This document shows, one piece after another, positions 26,851 to 35,559 of a stretch of 64,000 nucleotides of DNA; position 1 is the first letter of the stretch; each line of letters opens with the position of its first letter. Both the position numbers and the translations under genes were made by a program. This stretch comes from Deltaproteobacteria bacterium HGW-Deltaproteobacteria-12 (GTDB taxonomy: Bacteria; Desulfobacterota; Syntrophia; Syntrophales; Smithellaceae), in the NCBI GenBank assembly GCA_002840565.1, contig PHBK01000017.1, positions 21,519-85,518 of the forward strand. Direction: 5' to 3'. Below the pieces are notes generated by a model that was given only the letters and a program-made list of their open reading frames with translations, was not told the origin of the DNA and did not search any database.

Positions 26851-26868
26851 GTATTTCTCCTTTGATAA

Positions 26869-27924
26869 TCACAATCCTCTGGCTTTGGCCATCTGCACCA
26901 TCTGCTCCATAGTCCCTAATGGCAGCACCGCCTGTTTTTCTTTAGGAACCATGCGGATGGATGCCGAAGGGCAGGCGATAACGCATAGACCGCAGCCGAT
27001 GCAACGATCCAGGTTAATTTCAGCAAGATTCTCCTTCATGGTCAGGGCATGGACCTGACATCTATCCAGGCATAGCTCACAACCGACGCAGGAATTTTTG
27101 TCCACGGCGGCATAATAATTCGCCGTGACCTGTTTAGCCGGTTTGTCGGTAAGATTCAATGCCCTCAGAATGCCGCAGCAATCTCCGCAGCAATTGCATA
27201 ATCCGCCCGGATTCTGAGCTGTCGACGGCTGAGTCACCAGACCCGCCTTCTGCGCTTCCGCCAGCAGGCGAATTGCTTCATCAGCATCAACCTGCCTTCC
27301 CAATCCGTTCTCAATGTAATATGCCCCCATGGAACCGAACATGAAACAGACCTCTCGGGGCTTACTGCAGCCTTTTCCCACCATGCTTTTCTCTTTCCGG
27401 CAGATGCATTCGGCAACAGAGATGGTCTTTTGTGAGCGCATTATCTGAGCCGCATCCTCAAAGGCGGCAATAGTACACTTTGCATCCAGAGACTCCCGCA
27501 CAGGGATTGTCCTCGCGAAGGAGGAAGCGGAAGCCAGTATGGCCTGGGAAAAGGCTTCATCAAAATACTGCCCGGCCATCTCAGCAAATTCCTTATCCAT
27601 CCTGGTCAACTGGAATTCGTAGATGCCATGCATATAGGAGATTATGCCATATTTAGTCACGTCGCCTTTTTTAATACTGAATAAAAGACCGCGGTCTCTC
27701 ATGTCCTGCAAATGGGCGGCCAGTTCAGCGGTATCGCAATTCAAGCGGGCGGCAATATCTTCGGGTGTTTTCAGCTCCGCCGTCAGCGACAAAAACATTC
27801 GGGCGTCTTTTTCGGAGAATAATTTCTGCAGGATCCTCAACTCAATCCCGGACGCGGTGGGCGGAAACCCCATAGACATGGTATCCAGATATATCTGCAA
27901 ATCTCTATAAACATTGTTGGACAA
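26869..27924 (-). CDS. Winged-helix / 4Fe-4S ferredoxin-like protein (paralog A)
   Basis: 351 residues. An N-terminal winged-helix-like part (about 1-100; EDIAARLNCDTAELAAHLQDMRDRGLL) is followed by a central Cys region (CICRKEKSMVGKGC...REVCFMFG), the cluster LCNCCGDCCGILR, and two C-terminal 4Fe-4S motifs (CVGCELCLDRC; CIGCGLCVIACP). The start is taken as TTG at 27924 because AGGAGA lies eight bases upstream and this removes an overlap with the preceding gene. Closest in motif to the copy at 52536. It is the last gene of a leftward operon with acyl-CoA dehydrogenases. A soluble electron-transfer role is inference. Confidence 0.82.
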   Translation of the reverse strand: MSNNVYRDLQIYLDTMSMGFPPTASGIELRILQKLFSEKDARMFLSLTAELKTPEDIAARLNCDTAELAAHLQDMRDRGLLFSIKKGDVTKYGIISYMHGIYEFQLTRMDKEFAEMAGQYFDEAFSQAILASASSFARTIPVRESLDAKCTIAAFEDAAQIMRSQKTISVAECICRKEKSMVGKGCSKPREVCFMFGSMGAYYIENGLGRQVDADEAIRLLAEAQKAGLVTQPSTAQNPGGLCNCCGDCCGILRALNLTDKPAKQVTANYYAAVDKNSCVGCELCLDRCQVHALTMKENLAEINLDRCIGCGLCVIACPSASIRMVPKEKQAVLPLGTMEQMVQMAKARGL

Positions 27925-27946
27925 AGTGGTATTCTCCTGAGAGTAA

Positions 27947-28969
27947 TCAACCATATATGGAAGCTCCGGTTTTCGGTACGAAGTCTTTGGCTCTTACTTC
28001 CATCATTCTTATAGCGTCCACCGGACACTGGGATTGGCACAAGCCGCAGCCCATGCATTTTTCGGCATTTACCGTACATTTGTTCTGATCATCGTCTTCC
28101 CAGACGATAGCGCCGAAATAGCAGCGGTCCTGACAGATTCCACAGCCGGTGCATAATTCCTGATCGATTTCGGCACAGAAACGGGAAGGATCATGCATAA
28201 ATTTCACGCCCTGCATAATCAGAGGCACGCCTATGCAGCAGCAGGGGCAGCAATTGCAAATCAACGGCCCGGGATCATCCTGGGAATTGGCGCCGGTAAG
28301 ATGAACAAGACCTTCCTCTTCGCATTTCCGGAAGATTTCCAGAGCCTCCTGTGCATCAATTTTCCTGCCCGTGCCCCGGGCGATATTATAATCAGCGGAT
28401 TTGTTCAATACGATGCAGGCCTCCAGCAGGTGATCACATTTTTTTGCTTTGATACGGCAGGTACAGGGAAGAACGGCCAGGCTCCTGGCGTTGTTTACTA
28501 TTTCCCTGATGCTGTCGAAGGGCATGATTTCCGACCGGGCATCGAGCCAGACGTTGGCAGCAATAATCCTCGTCGGGGGCTTCTGGCCCTTAAGCTGCTC
28601 ATCGAGCTGCTTGGACAGCGTAGTGAATTCCGTTTCGACCCATTCCTGCCATAGATCCAGAAACTCCTTGGGCGCATTTTTCCATTGGACGCTTGTATCA
28701 TGCAGATGCAGGATTTCACGGGCCATCCGGTAGGTTGCCGGAGAGGTCTTCTGGGAAGGAAAGACCACACCTTTCAGATAAAGTTCGTGGAGTCTGTCTT
28801 CCACTGCTGTCTTGGGAAGATGAAGCTTTTCGGCCAGAGTGGGGGCGTCGGCGGGAAGCGCGAGCAGAATCTGCGCATCGGTTTCATCAGCAAGCATCTG
28901 TAAAAGTTTGGGTAGAATTTGCGAGTTCGCGGCGTGCAGCCGCGCCGCCAGTTCCTGGTAGACATTCAT
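27947..28969 (-). CDS. Winged-helix / 4Fe-4S ferredoxin-like protein (paralog B)
   Basis: 340 residues from ATG 28969 (AGGAGG six bases upstream). Same architecture as paralog A: an N-terminal HTH-like part (APTLAEKLHLPKTAVEDRLHELYLKGVV), a central CTCRIKAKKCDHLLEAC region, CNCCPCCCIG, and two 4Fe-4S motifs (CTGCGICQDRCYFGA; CMGCGLCQSQCP). The middle segment EACIVLNKSADYNIARGTGRKIDAQEAL matches the FG..YYI..G.GR.ID..EA pattern of its sisters. 22 bases separate it from paralog A. Confidence 0.82.
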   Translation of the reverse strand: MNVYQELAARLHAANSQILPKLLQMLADETDAQILLALPADAPTLAEKLHLPKTAVEDRLHELYLKGVVFPSQKTSPATYRMAREILHLHDTSVQWKNAPKEFLDLWQEWVETEFTTLSKQLDEQLKGQKPPTRIIAANVWLDARSEIMPFDSIREIVNNARSLAVLPCTCRIKAKKCDHLLEACIVLNKSADYNIARGTGRKIDAQEALEIFRKCEEEGLVHLTGANSQDDPGPLICNCCPCCCIGVPLIMQGVKFMHDPSRFCAEIDQELCTGCGICQDRCYFGAIVWEDDDQNKCTVNAEKCMGCGLCQSQCPVDAIRMMEVRAKDFVPKTGASIYG

Positions 28970-28996
28970 CTTCAACCTCCTGCGATCTTTTCTTTT

Positions 28997-30028
28997 TTAG
29001 GGATTAAGAACCATGTATTCGTGCAGCAGTTCCCCTTCCTCCATATCCTGGACACCATCAATTTTTATTTCGAGGGTGTAATCAGCAAGAAACCGGAAGT
29101 AATATTGATCCCATTCCACTGATTTGGGAAGCAGCATCGTTTCCACCAGCCGTTTGGTCTGAATTGCCAGCTGGAATTCAACTCCAAGTGCATCTCCCGT
29201 CAGCGTCAGCTTGCGTGCATATTGCTGGCCGGTTTTTTCATCGATGACCATGTTCTCCAGCCTGGTATTCATAATCGTGGAGGAAAGGATAATATCTTTC
29301 CCCCGGGCAATCATGATCTGCCCCGTGTCCGGGGCGTCATCCGGTTTTGCGTAAGTATGCGCATAGTCGATAGTGTACTTTTTTCCGTGTAGTCTCCCCC
29401 AATACCATTTTTTGCACAGTTTGTGGAGGAGGATGTTGCCCCAGTTATGATCATGATATACGGCCCCTTGGACCTTTATCGTTTCGTCTTTCAGGTAGAT
29501 TTCTCCCTCGGCTTCACCATAGGGGACCGCCACCGCCCAGCCGGCCACATCGCCCGTTTCCTCATTTCTATATCCCGTGCCCGACCCCAGTTTCCAGCCC
29601 GGCACAATGTTCTTCATCCGGAGCTGTATTCCGACCTTGTTGATCATGACATACAGGTCGTACGTTCCGTCTCCCCTGTCTTTGAGCCGGTTTTCTCCCA
29701 TCAGCACGTCACACCAGTCGGCCCCGGCATAATTTTCTTCCGGTTTAATCAGGGCATAACGGCTGACCTGGGTTCCGTCCGGCTTGTAGATCATGATCTG
29801 AATGGAGGGAACAATGGGTTTCAAAAACATATTCATGTGATGGAAGGTTGTAACCATGTGGTAGCCGTTGTCAAAGGAGGCATCGACATACCACCACTCG
29901 TAATATTCGTCACTCTTGTAATAGTGATTACCGTCATCGCGGCGCTGGTAACCTTTGGGGTTTCTCTCCGCGCCGGTTTTGCCGCCAAAATATCCCAGAT
30001 AATTATTTTTGTCTTTTTCGTTCATCAT
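28997..30028 (-). CDS. CrtC/AttH lipocalin-like domain protein
   Basis: 343 residues. Motifs EYYEWWYVDASFDNGYHMV near the N-terminus and GAVYHDHNWGN in the middle are those of the hydroxyneurosporene synthase (CrtC)/AttH lipocalin-like family, which hydrates or cyclises hydrophobic, often terpenoid, substrates in characterised members. No signal peptide was seen. The start at 30028 has AAGGG six bases upstream; an ATG six bases earlier is possible. Its setting between a thiolase-like protein and ferredoxins in a leftward acyl-CoA operon suggests action on a lipid- or terpenoid-like acid; that is inference. Confidence 0.75.
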   Translation of the reverse strand: MMNEKDKNNYLGYFGGKTGAERNPKGYQRRDDGNHYYKSDEYYEWWYVDASFDNGYHMVTTFHHMNMFLKPIVPSIQIMIYKPDGTQVSRYALIKPEENYAGADWCDVLMGENRLKDRGDGTYDLYVMINKVGIQLRMKNIVPGWKLGSGTGYRNEETGDVAGWAVAVPYGEAEGEIYLKDETIKVQGAVYHDHNWGNILLHKLCKKWYWGRLHGKKYTIDYAHTYAKPDDAPDTGQIMIARGKDIILSSTIMNTRLENMVIDEKTGQQYARKLTLTGDALGVEFQLAIQTKRLVETMLLPKSVEWDQYYFRFLADYTLEIKIDGVQDMEEGELLHEYMVLNP

Positions 30029-30052
30029 CAACATCCCTTCAATATTAATAAA

Positions 30053-31552
30053 TTACCGGAAAATATTGGGTCCCCCTGCGCCGGGTGTAATAAGTCCCCT
30101 GTGTCCGATAAATTCCTCCTGCTCCATTTGCTCGACGAGATCGGAACCCTTCAGCGTTGTCGCCAGGCAGCGTTCGCCGGAATCCAACCGGGCGATGATG
30201 ATCGGCCAGGGAATTCCGTCAGGCATATCGTACAGGACAGTATAAGTTTCCACAGTGGCGGGTCCTTCCGGTCTTTCACATAAAACAGGACTTTCCAGAG
30301 CGTCGATTCTGGCCTGGATGTTCTTCTGCGACTCACGCCCCCATGCTTTTTCGGGTTCAATGCCGCTGTATATTCCCACAGAGTGTTTGGTCAGATAATG
30401 CCCTACTCCGGTGATAAAGCCATATTCTTCCGGATGCTGGCGCAGTCTACCTACCGCATGGGCAATGGAATGCATCGTATAATTATTGCCCGGCCCTCCG
30501 AAGAACGAGAGCCCGCCGGTGATGGAAAGAGGGGGCAGAGATTGAATCGACAGGCCGATCTCCAGCGCAGAGATAATTGTCGCACAGGGGAAACAGCTGT
30601 AAAGATCAAAAAAATCAATATCCGGCAATTCTATGCCTGCTGATTCTAAGGCTGCTTTTGCTGTAAAGCGGATTAAAGGCGACGAGTAATAATTGACCCT
30701 TTCCGAGATGTACCATTTCTCCGTTGCTTCCGCGCCGCCGCGGATGTAAACCCATTTATCCCTTGGTATGGCCAGTTTTCGGGCCGTCTCCGTATCCGTC
30801 ATCAGGACTGCCGCCGCCTGATTAACTGCGGGCACGGGATTCATGTATTTGGTATAGGGAAAATTGAACAGAGGATTTGTTGGGGTGGGTTTGGTAATAT
30901 CGTCCCATTTTTTTTCGTCATTGAACCAGGCGTAGGGATTTCCCTCGGCGGCTGCCGCCATGCTCCGGTAATAAGTGCGCAGGAAGTATCTGTATTCAGT
31001 TTGGCTCATCTTCAGGTGCGCGCGCAAAGCATTTTCGAGAAGTGGATAAATATGGCTGGCGCGGTCCACGCCATGCAGCACCTCATGAGCGTTTGCCCCC
31101 CGGCGCAAATCGCCTATAATCGCCGGATCGTCTCGAAAACGCTCGTTTAGTTCTTCCCAGGCGATCAGCTTATGGAACTTCAAATTCCGGTACAGGGCCT
31201 CGGCGCCGACGAGCAGTGCGATTTTGAATTCTCCGGCCATAATTTTGTCCGCAGCCCGATTGACAAGCCACTGGGGATTGTTGCCGCCGACTGCCGCTTC
31301 TTCACGTCTTGGCGGATTGATCCCCGCTTTCTCGCATATTGCAGCTAAGGGGCTTCCCCGGTGTCCGGCAAAACTACTGACAACAGACAGGACATCGACA
31401 TGTTCAAGAATGTCCAATCGCCCTGTATCCTGTGCACAGGCCTCGATCGCCTGCGCGGCAAGGTCATTTCCGTCAATGCCTTCATCCCTGATCTTTTCCC
31501 GGTGCGTGATCTGGCCTACACCGATAAGAACGGGGGAATTTATTCTATTCAT
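30053..31552 (-). CDS. Thiolase-like acetyl-CoA acetyltransferase family protein lacking the nucleophilic Cys
   Basis: 499 residues. The opening SPVLIGVGQITHREK and the thiolase fold are clear (AIEACAQDTG; EAAVGGNNPQWLVNRAADKIMAGEFKIALLVGAEALY; FTAKAALESAGIELPDIDFFDLYSCFP). At the position where thiolases carry the active-site Cys, the sequence is GGNNPQ. The C-terminal CxG motif is also absent, replaced by a domain of the SCP2-thiolase-like acetyltransferase group (family-level recognition). It may therefore be a non-canonical or binding-type thiolase. AGGAATTAC precedes the ATG. It lies between lipocalin-like and ferredoxin genes in the same operon. Confidence 0.8.
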   Translation of the reverse strand: MNRINSPVLIGVGQITHREKIRDEGIDGNDLAAQAIEACAQDTGRLDILEHVDVLSVVSSFAGHRGSPLAAICEKAGINPPRREEAAVGGNNPQWLVNRAADKIMAGEFKIALLVGAEALYRNLKFHKLIAWEELNERFRDDPAIIGDLRRGANAHEVLHGVDRASHIYPLLENALRAHLKMSQTEYRYFLRTYYRSMAAAAEGNPYAWFNDEKKWDDITKPTPTNPLFNFPYTKYMNPVPAVNQAAAVLMTDTETARKLAIPRDKWVYIRGGAEATEKWYISERVNYYSSPLIRFTAKAALESAGIELPDIDFFDLYSCFPCATIISALEIGLSIQSLPPLSITGGLSFFGGPGNNYTMHSIAHAVGRLRQHPEEYGFITGVGHYLTKHSVGIYSGIEPEKAWGRESQKNIQARIDALESPVLCERPEGPATVETYTVLYDMPDGIPWPIIIARLDSGERCLATTLKGSDLVEQMEQEEFIGHRGLITPGAGGPNIFR

Positions 31553-31601
31553 GTAATTCCTGTCTTTTTACATAAAATGGAGAGCATCTTGCGGCCGCAT
31601 G

Positions 31602-32693
31602 TCAACTCCTGATCATCCGCTCTGCGTGCTGCCGGTCGATCAGTTCACGCCAGTTCTTCGGCGGCCGGGGAATCAGGTCTGCTTCTCTTTGCACCAATGT
31701 AATGGCATCGACCGGACAATGCGTCACGCACTGACCGCAGCCGATGCAGCGCTCCTGTTTTAACGCGGCAATCTTGTCTTTCATCTCTAAGGCATTGGTC
31801 TGACAAGGGTCAATACACCCTCCGCATCCCATGCAGTTATCAACGTCCACGGAGGCAATATAGGCGGAGGGATCAACCCCCCTGACGGGGCCTGCCGGAT
31901 AGAACTTGTTGCTGGCCGACAGATTGATACAGCAGCATTTACAGCAGTTGCAAAGCCAGGAGAGATCATCTTCCGTATAATTGATGAACTGATGAACAAG
32001 GCCGGCATCTTCCGCCGTCCTCAATATCTCCAGAGCCTCGGCGACATCGATCCTTCTTCCGGCAACATTGCCCGTATCCAGATAGAATTGGGCATGATCG
32101 CCAAACGCCAGACAGACCTCCAGCGGGGCACTGCAGCGATCTTCTTTATCCTTGCGGCAGTGGCAGGGAAAAACCAGAATAGGTTCCGGGGCCTTTTTAA
32201 CCATTTCAGCGACATCCTGGTAAGGAGCCGTTGTGGATTCGGAAGGAAGCGTGTAACCCACAGGTACCGTTCTTGTTGAGCCGGTTTTCACGTTGAATGA
32301 CGGCCGCCTGTTGTCCTTGAATACTTGAAAAACCAGAGATACAAGTTTTGTATCACTGCCTCGCAGAAACAGGAGATTCTCCATGATGCCGGGAAGAAAA
32401 GCCAGAGTGGCATAGCTTTTTTCCCCGTTGCCGTCCGCATGCCTTCTGATAACCCCCTGCAAATAGAGATGGTCCAGGACAGTTTCCACTTCAGCGGTAT
32501 TTTTGCCGCAGCTTTGCGCTAAATCTTCCAATGTCTGCAAATCAGCGCTCAGATAAAGAGCCAGCATCGCCTCTTCAGGGTTGAAGAGGTATTTCAGGAG
32601 CTCCAGCTCCGTGGCTTTGTCCGTTTCCCGAAAGCCCATGGGCGTTGCATTATGCATCCATTCTCGAAGTTTTCTGTACAGATCATTGTTCAT
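31602..32693 (-). CDS. Winged-helix / 4Fe-4S ferredoxin-like protein (paralog C)
   Basis: 363 residues. An HTH-like N-terminal part (QTLEDLAQSCGKNTAEVETVLDHLYLQGVI) is followed by a central CHCRKDKEDRC...LEVCLAFGD, LCNCCKCCCINL, and two 4Fe-4S motifs (CMGCGGCIDPC; CIGCGQCVTHCP). The segment GRRIDVAEALEILRTAEDAGLVHQF is shared with paralogs A, B and D. AAGGAG precedes the ATG by nine bases. It immediately follows the acyl-CoA dehydrogenase at 32724, which fits an electron acceptor role, though this is inferred from position only. Confidence 0.82.
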   Translation of the reverse strand: MNNDLYRKLREWMHNATPMGFRETDKATELELLKYLFNPEEAMLALYLSADLQTLEDLAQSCGKNTAEVETVLDHLYLQGVIRRHADGNGEKSYATLAFLPGIMENLLFLRGSDTKLVSLVFQVFKDNRRPSFNVKTGSTRTVPVGYTLPSESTTAPYQDVAEMVKKAPEPILVFPCHCRKDKEDRCSAPLEVCLAFGDHAQFYLDTGNVAGRRIDVAEALEILRTAEDAGLVHQFINYTEDDLSWLCNCCKCCCINLSASNKFYPAGPVRGVDPSAYIASVDVDNCMGCGGCIDPCQTNALEMKDKIAALKQERCIGCGQCVTHCPVDAITLVQREADLIPRPPKNWRELIDRQHAERMIRS

Positions 32694-32723
32694 CGCGTGT
32701 TACTCCTTAATTGAACAAAGGGG

Positions 32724-33857
32724 TTATGCCGTTTTGAATTTCTTGAGGCTGTCGGCGGCAATAAAGCCTCGCTGCATCTCGGAGGTTCCATAGACGATTT
32801 CGGCAATTCTCGCGTCCCGGTACAACCGCTCAACTTTGCTGCCCAGGATATAGCCGTGCCCGGCGAAAATCTGCATGGCGAGGTCGGCAATTTTGTTGAC
32901 CGCTTCACTCGTGAAAAGCTTGGCGCAGGAGGCAAGTATCGCCGCCTCCGTATCATTGTGTTCCATGCCCCAGGCCGCCCGCTGAGTGATCATCCGGCCC
33001 AGATCAACCATCGTAAACATGATGGCGAGTTTGGCCCCGACCCCCTCAAAGTAGCCGATCGGCTTGCCGAAGGCGGTGCGCCCCTTGGCATATATGGTTG
33101 AATTCTCCATGCAGGAAACACCGATTCCCAGTGCCAGCAGGGAAACCGAAAGCCAGAGCAGAGGCTCGACAGCCGTCCATTGACCGTAGCCGTCGCCTGT
33201 TTTGCCCAGAACAGCTTCCGGACCAACCGCGCAGTCTATAAGTTGGAGATCGGCGATCGGAGCGCCCCGCAGTCCCATCGTCTTTGTGGCTTCCGAGATT
33301 TGCACTCCCTTGGCCTTCCTGTCGATCAGGAAAAACGTCATCCCTTTTTCTTTTCCTGCTTCCTGATTCGTCCAGGCGAGAAACAGAAAGGCGTCTGCCA
33401 GCGGTGCATTGGTCACGAAACTTTTTGATCCGTTCAGAACAAAGCCGCCGGTTGGAGTTTTTTGGGCGATTGTTGTCATCCCGGACAGATCCGAGCCTGC
33501 CTGCGCCTCGGTGACTCCCAAAGCTCCCCATCCAGCTCCCGAAAGGATCGGCTCCAGGTATTTTCTTTTCTGTTCGGCCGTGCCGAATTTATTTATTGGA
33601 AGGCCGAATGCAGCCGTCGTCGACATCGAGGAAAAAAAGGTTGAAGGACAGGTTTTGGCCAGTTCTTCGGCTGCCAGACAATAACCCACAATATCTTCAC
33701 CAAGGACAATCGACTGGTAATTAACCGCAGCCAGTTTAACCATGTTTTGCTTTAATGTTTCCAACCCATTGTCTTCCGCCACAGTTTGTATTTCCGGAAC
33801 AAGATTCCTCATGCTGCGCCGGATTTCTTTTTGTTTGTCCGTTAATTCATAATTCAT
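32724..33857 (-). CDS. Acyl-CoA dehydrogenase family protein, both usual catalytic-Glu positions replaced
   Basis: 377 residues with the normal three-part fold: FAD-contact TEAQAGSDLSG, GSKSFVTNAP, and the C-terminal GHGYILGSKVERLYRDARIAEIVYGTSEMQ. The base used by medium-chain enzymes (IYEGT) is Tyr356 here (IVYGT). At the alternative helix-G site used by isovaleryl/long-chain enzymes the residue is Leu234. A different base, another reaction type or loss of activity is therefore possible. AAGGAAGG precedes the start. Second gene of the leftward operon, 15 bases after the other dehydrogenase. Confidence 0.88.
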   Translation of the reverse strand: MNYELTDKQKEIRRSMRNLVPEIQTVAEDNGLETLKQNMVKLAAVNYQSIVLGEDIVGYCLAAEELAKTCPSTFFSSMSTTAAFGLPINKFGTAEQKRKYLEPILSGAGWGALGVTEAQAGSDLSGMTTIAQKTPTGGFVLNGSKSFVTNAPLADAFLFLAWTNQEAGKEKGMTFFLIDRKAKGVQISEATKTMGLRGAPIADLQLIDCAVGPEAVLGKTGDGYGQWTAVEPLLWLSVSLLALGIGVSCMENSTIYAKGRTAFGKPIGYFEGVGAKLAIMFTMVDLGRMITQRAAWGMEHNDTEAAILASCAKLFTSEAVNKIADLAMQIFAGHGYILGSKVERLYRDARIAEIVYGTSEMQRGFIAADSLKKFKTA

Positions 33858-33872
33858 CTTTCGCCTTCCTTT

Positions 33873-35021
33873 CTATCGGAGCATGGCCCTGGCCACGATC
33901 ATCCGCATGATGTCCGATGTTCCGCCTCCCAACTGTCCCAGCTTGGAATCGCGCATGCCTCGTTCCACAGGATACTCGTGGATATAACCATAGCCGCCGA
34001 AGAGATCGACTGCCGACGAGCTGATTTCAAATCCCCGGTCGCCGATATACATTTTGTTGACCGCAGCCAGCAGCGGGTTCAAACTTTTGCCGGCATCTTT
34101 TGAGGTTGCCACCCGGTAAACAGCAAGCTTCGAAACCTCCAGGCATACCTTCATGTCGGCTATCCGGTTCTGAATCGATTGGAAATCGCCAATCGGACGG
34201 CCGAAGGCATATCTTTCATTGGCATAACGTGAGCAACCATCAATCATGGCCATGGCGCCGCCGAGAAACGGCGAAAGCAGAATACTTCTGTCCCATTCTA
34301 CCCCGCCCAGGGCAATGTTCCAGCCGTTGTATTCTCCTCCCAGGCAGTTTTCGAGCGGTATCTCACAGTCCTCCAGATAAACTTCAGATGTCGTCGAACA
34401 CCTGCAGCCCATTTTATGCATCGGCTTGCCCGTTGCCAGGCCGGGGGTTCCCTTCTCCACAATAAAACAGGTAATGCCCTTGTGCTTTTTGCCCTTGTCC
34501 AGAGTCGCAAAGATGACGAAGACATCGGCAACCGGCGCATTGGTGATGAAGGTTTTGGAGCCGTTAAGAACGTAGCGGTCGCCTTTCCTGACCGCAGTTG
34601 TTGTCAAAGCTCCGGCATCGGAGCCGCATCCCGGTTCCGTCAAACCCATGCAGCCGATCCATTCCCCCGCGGCGATCTTGGGCAAGTATTTCAGCTTCTG
34701 CTCATGGGTGCCGTGCAGGAGGATATCCGCGCCGCAAAGATAGGTATGGGCGCCCCAGGCCAGCGTATGCCCGCCGTCCACTCCCGCATGCCCCATCGCT
34801 TCTCCCGCCAGGCAGCAGGTGACAAAGTCCGCTCCCGATCCGCCGTACTCTTCCGGATAGGGCAGACCGAGCAGCCCCATTTCCGCCATCTTTTTCCAGA
34901 TCTCGAAGCTGAACTCGCCTTTCAGATCAGCCTCCTCGCAAAGAGGAACTATCTGTTCTTTGGCAAAGCGATAAATCGTCTCCCTGAACATCTTTTGTTC
35001 TTCATTTAATGTGAAATCCAT
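33873..35021 (-). CDS. Acyl-CoA dehydrogenase family protein (Asp at helix-G base position)
   Basis: 382 residues from MDFTLNEEQKMFRE, chosen over a 16-codon extension because this is the family N-terminus and GGAG lies 10 bases upstream. FAD motif TEPGCGSDAGAL, GSKTFITNAP, AFGRPIGDFQSIQNRIADM and FGGYGYIHEYPVERGMRDSKLGQLGGGTSDI are present. The IYEGT-site Glu is Gly. At the isovaleryl-CoA-dehydrogenase site it has Asp244 (VEWDRS). Acidic residue changes of this kind occur in enzymes acting on cyclic acyl-CoAs, but substrate cannot be assigned. First gene of the operon, downstream of an inverted-repeat operator. Confidence 0.9.
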   Translation of the reverse strand: MDFTLNEEQKMFRETIYRFAKEQIVPLCEEADLKGEFSFEIWKKMAEMGLLGLPYPEEYGGSGADFVTCCLAGEAMGHAGVDGGHTLAWGAHTYLCGADILLHGTHEQKLKYLPKIAAGEWIGCMGLTEPGCGSDAGALTTTAVRKGDRYVLNGSKTFITNAPVADVFVIFATLDKGKKHKGITCFIVEKGTPGLATGKPMHKMGCRCSTTSEVYLEDCEIPLENCLGGEYNGWNIALGGVEWDRSILLSPFLGGAMAMIDGCSRYANERYAFGRPIGDFQSIQNRIADMKVCLEVSKLAVYRVATSKDAGKSLNPLLAAVNKMYIGDRGFEISSSAVDLFGGYGYIHEYPVERGMRDSKLGQLGGGTSDIMRMIVARAMLR

Positions 35022-35100
35022 TGATTGTTTGCTCCTTTCTCTGTTCCCGGTTTCCTGGCCAAACACCAAACCATGCTCGGCATATTTTCATATATTGTAT

Positions 35101-35116
35101 TTGACTGACTTGTCAA
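35101..35116. promoter_or_regulatory. Inverted-repeat operator overlapping the promoter of the leftward catabolic operon
   Basis: TTGAC-N6-GTCAA is a perfect 5-bp inverted repeat about 80 bases upstream of the first dehydrogenase. The leftward strand also reads TTGACA followed 16-17 bases later by TATATGA, a promoter-like pair, so a repressor bound here would block transcription. The size and symmetry resemble TetR-family fatty-acid regulators' sites; the regulator is not in this neighbourhood. Confidence 0.5.
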
Positions 35117-35229
35117 TCATATATTTCTTATGGTTGATAGAAATTTAACTTTTTGTTGGGTAATGAGCATGGGAGTTTTTCCCGGATTGGAGGAGCAGGC
35201 ATGCTAAGGCAATAAAACTTTTTTTGTTT

Positions 35230-35559
35230 TTAGGAAATAAACAATAAATATGAAGGAAATGCTCTGGATAATAATTTTTTTACTTCTTTGCGAGTGGCGG
35301 GATCAGTGATCGGCTCCACTTCGCTGACAGGATTGCCCGAAATTTCCTCGATTCGGTAATGCCGGGAAAGCACTAACCCGGGCACATGGATAATCCGGCA
35401 TTCTGCTGCACCGCAGCAGGCGCTTCCGGCGGTCGCAAAGCCCTTAATATAAAGAAGTTCAAGATTGCCATACGGCAGGTATCCTTCTCCGATCACGCGG
35501 AAAGTCTCATACAACAAAGAAATTTCCTTACCTGGAGCCGCATGCATGTATTCTGCCAT
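35230..35559 (-). CDS. Hypothetical protein
   Basis: 109 residues starting MAEYMHAAPGKEISLLYETF (GGGAG five bases before the ATG; a longer frame starts six codons earlier). It contains an ATAGSACCGAAECRIIHVPG segment with three cysteines, and a basic C-terminal part (ATRKEVKKLLSRAF). It has no signal peptide or membrane helix, and I do not recognise the family. It stands alone between the catabolic operon and the cold-shock gene; a ribosome site and regular codon use support it being real. Confidence 0.5.
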   Translation of the reverse strand: MAEYMHAAPGKEISLLYETFRVIGEGYLPYGNLELLYIKGFATAGSACCGAAECRIIHVPGLVLSRHYRIEEISGNPVSEVEPITDPATRKEVKKLLSRAFPSYLLFIS

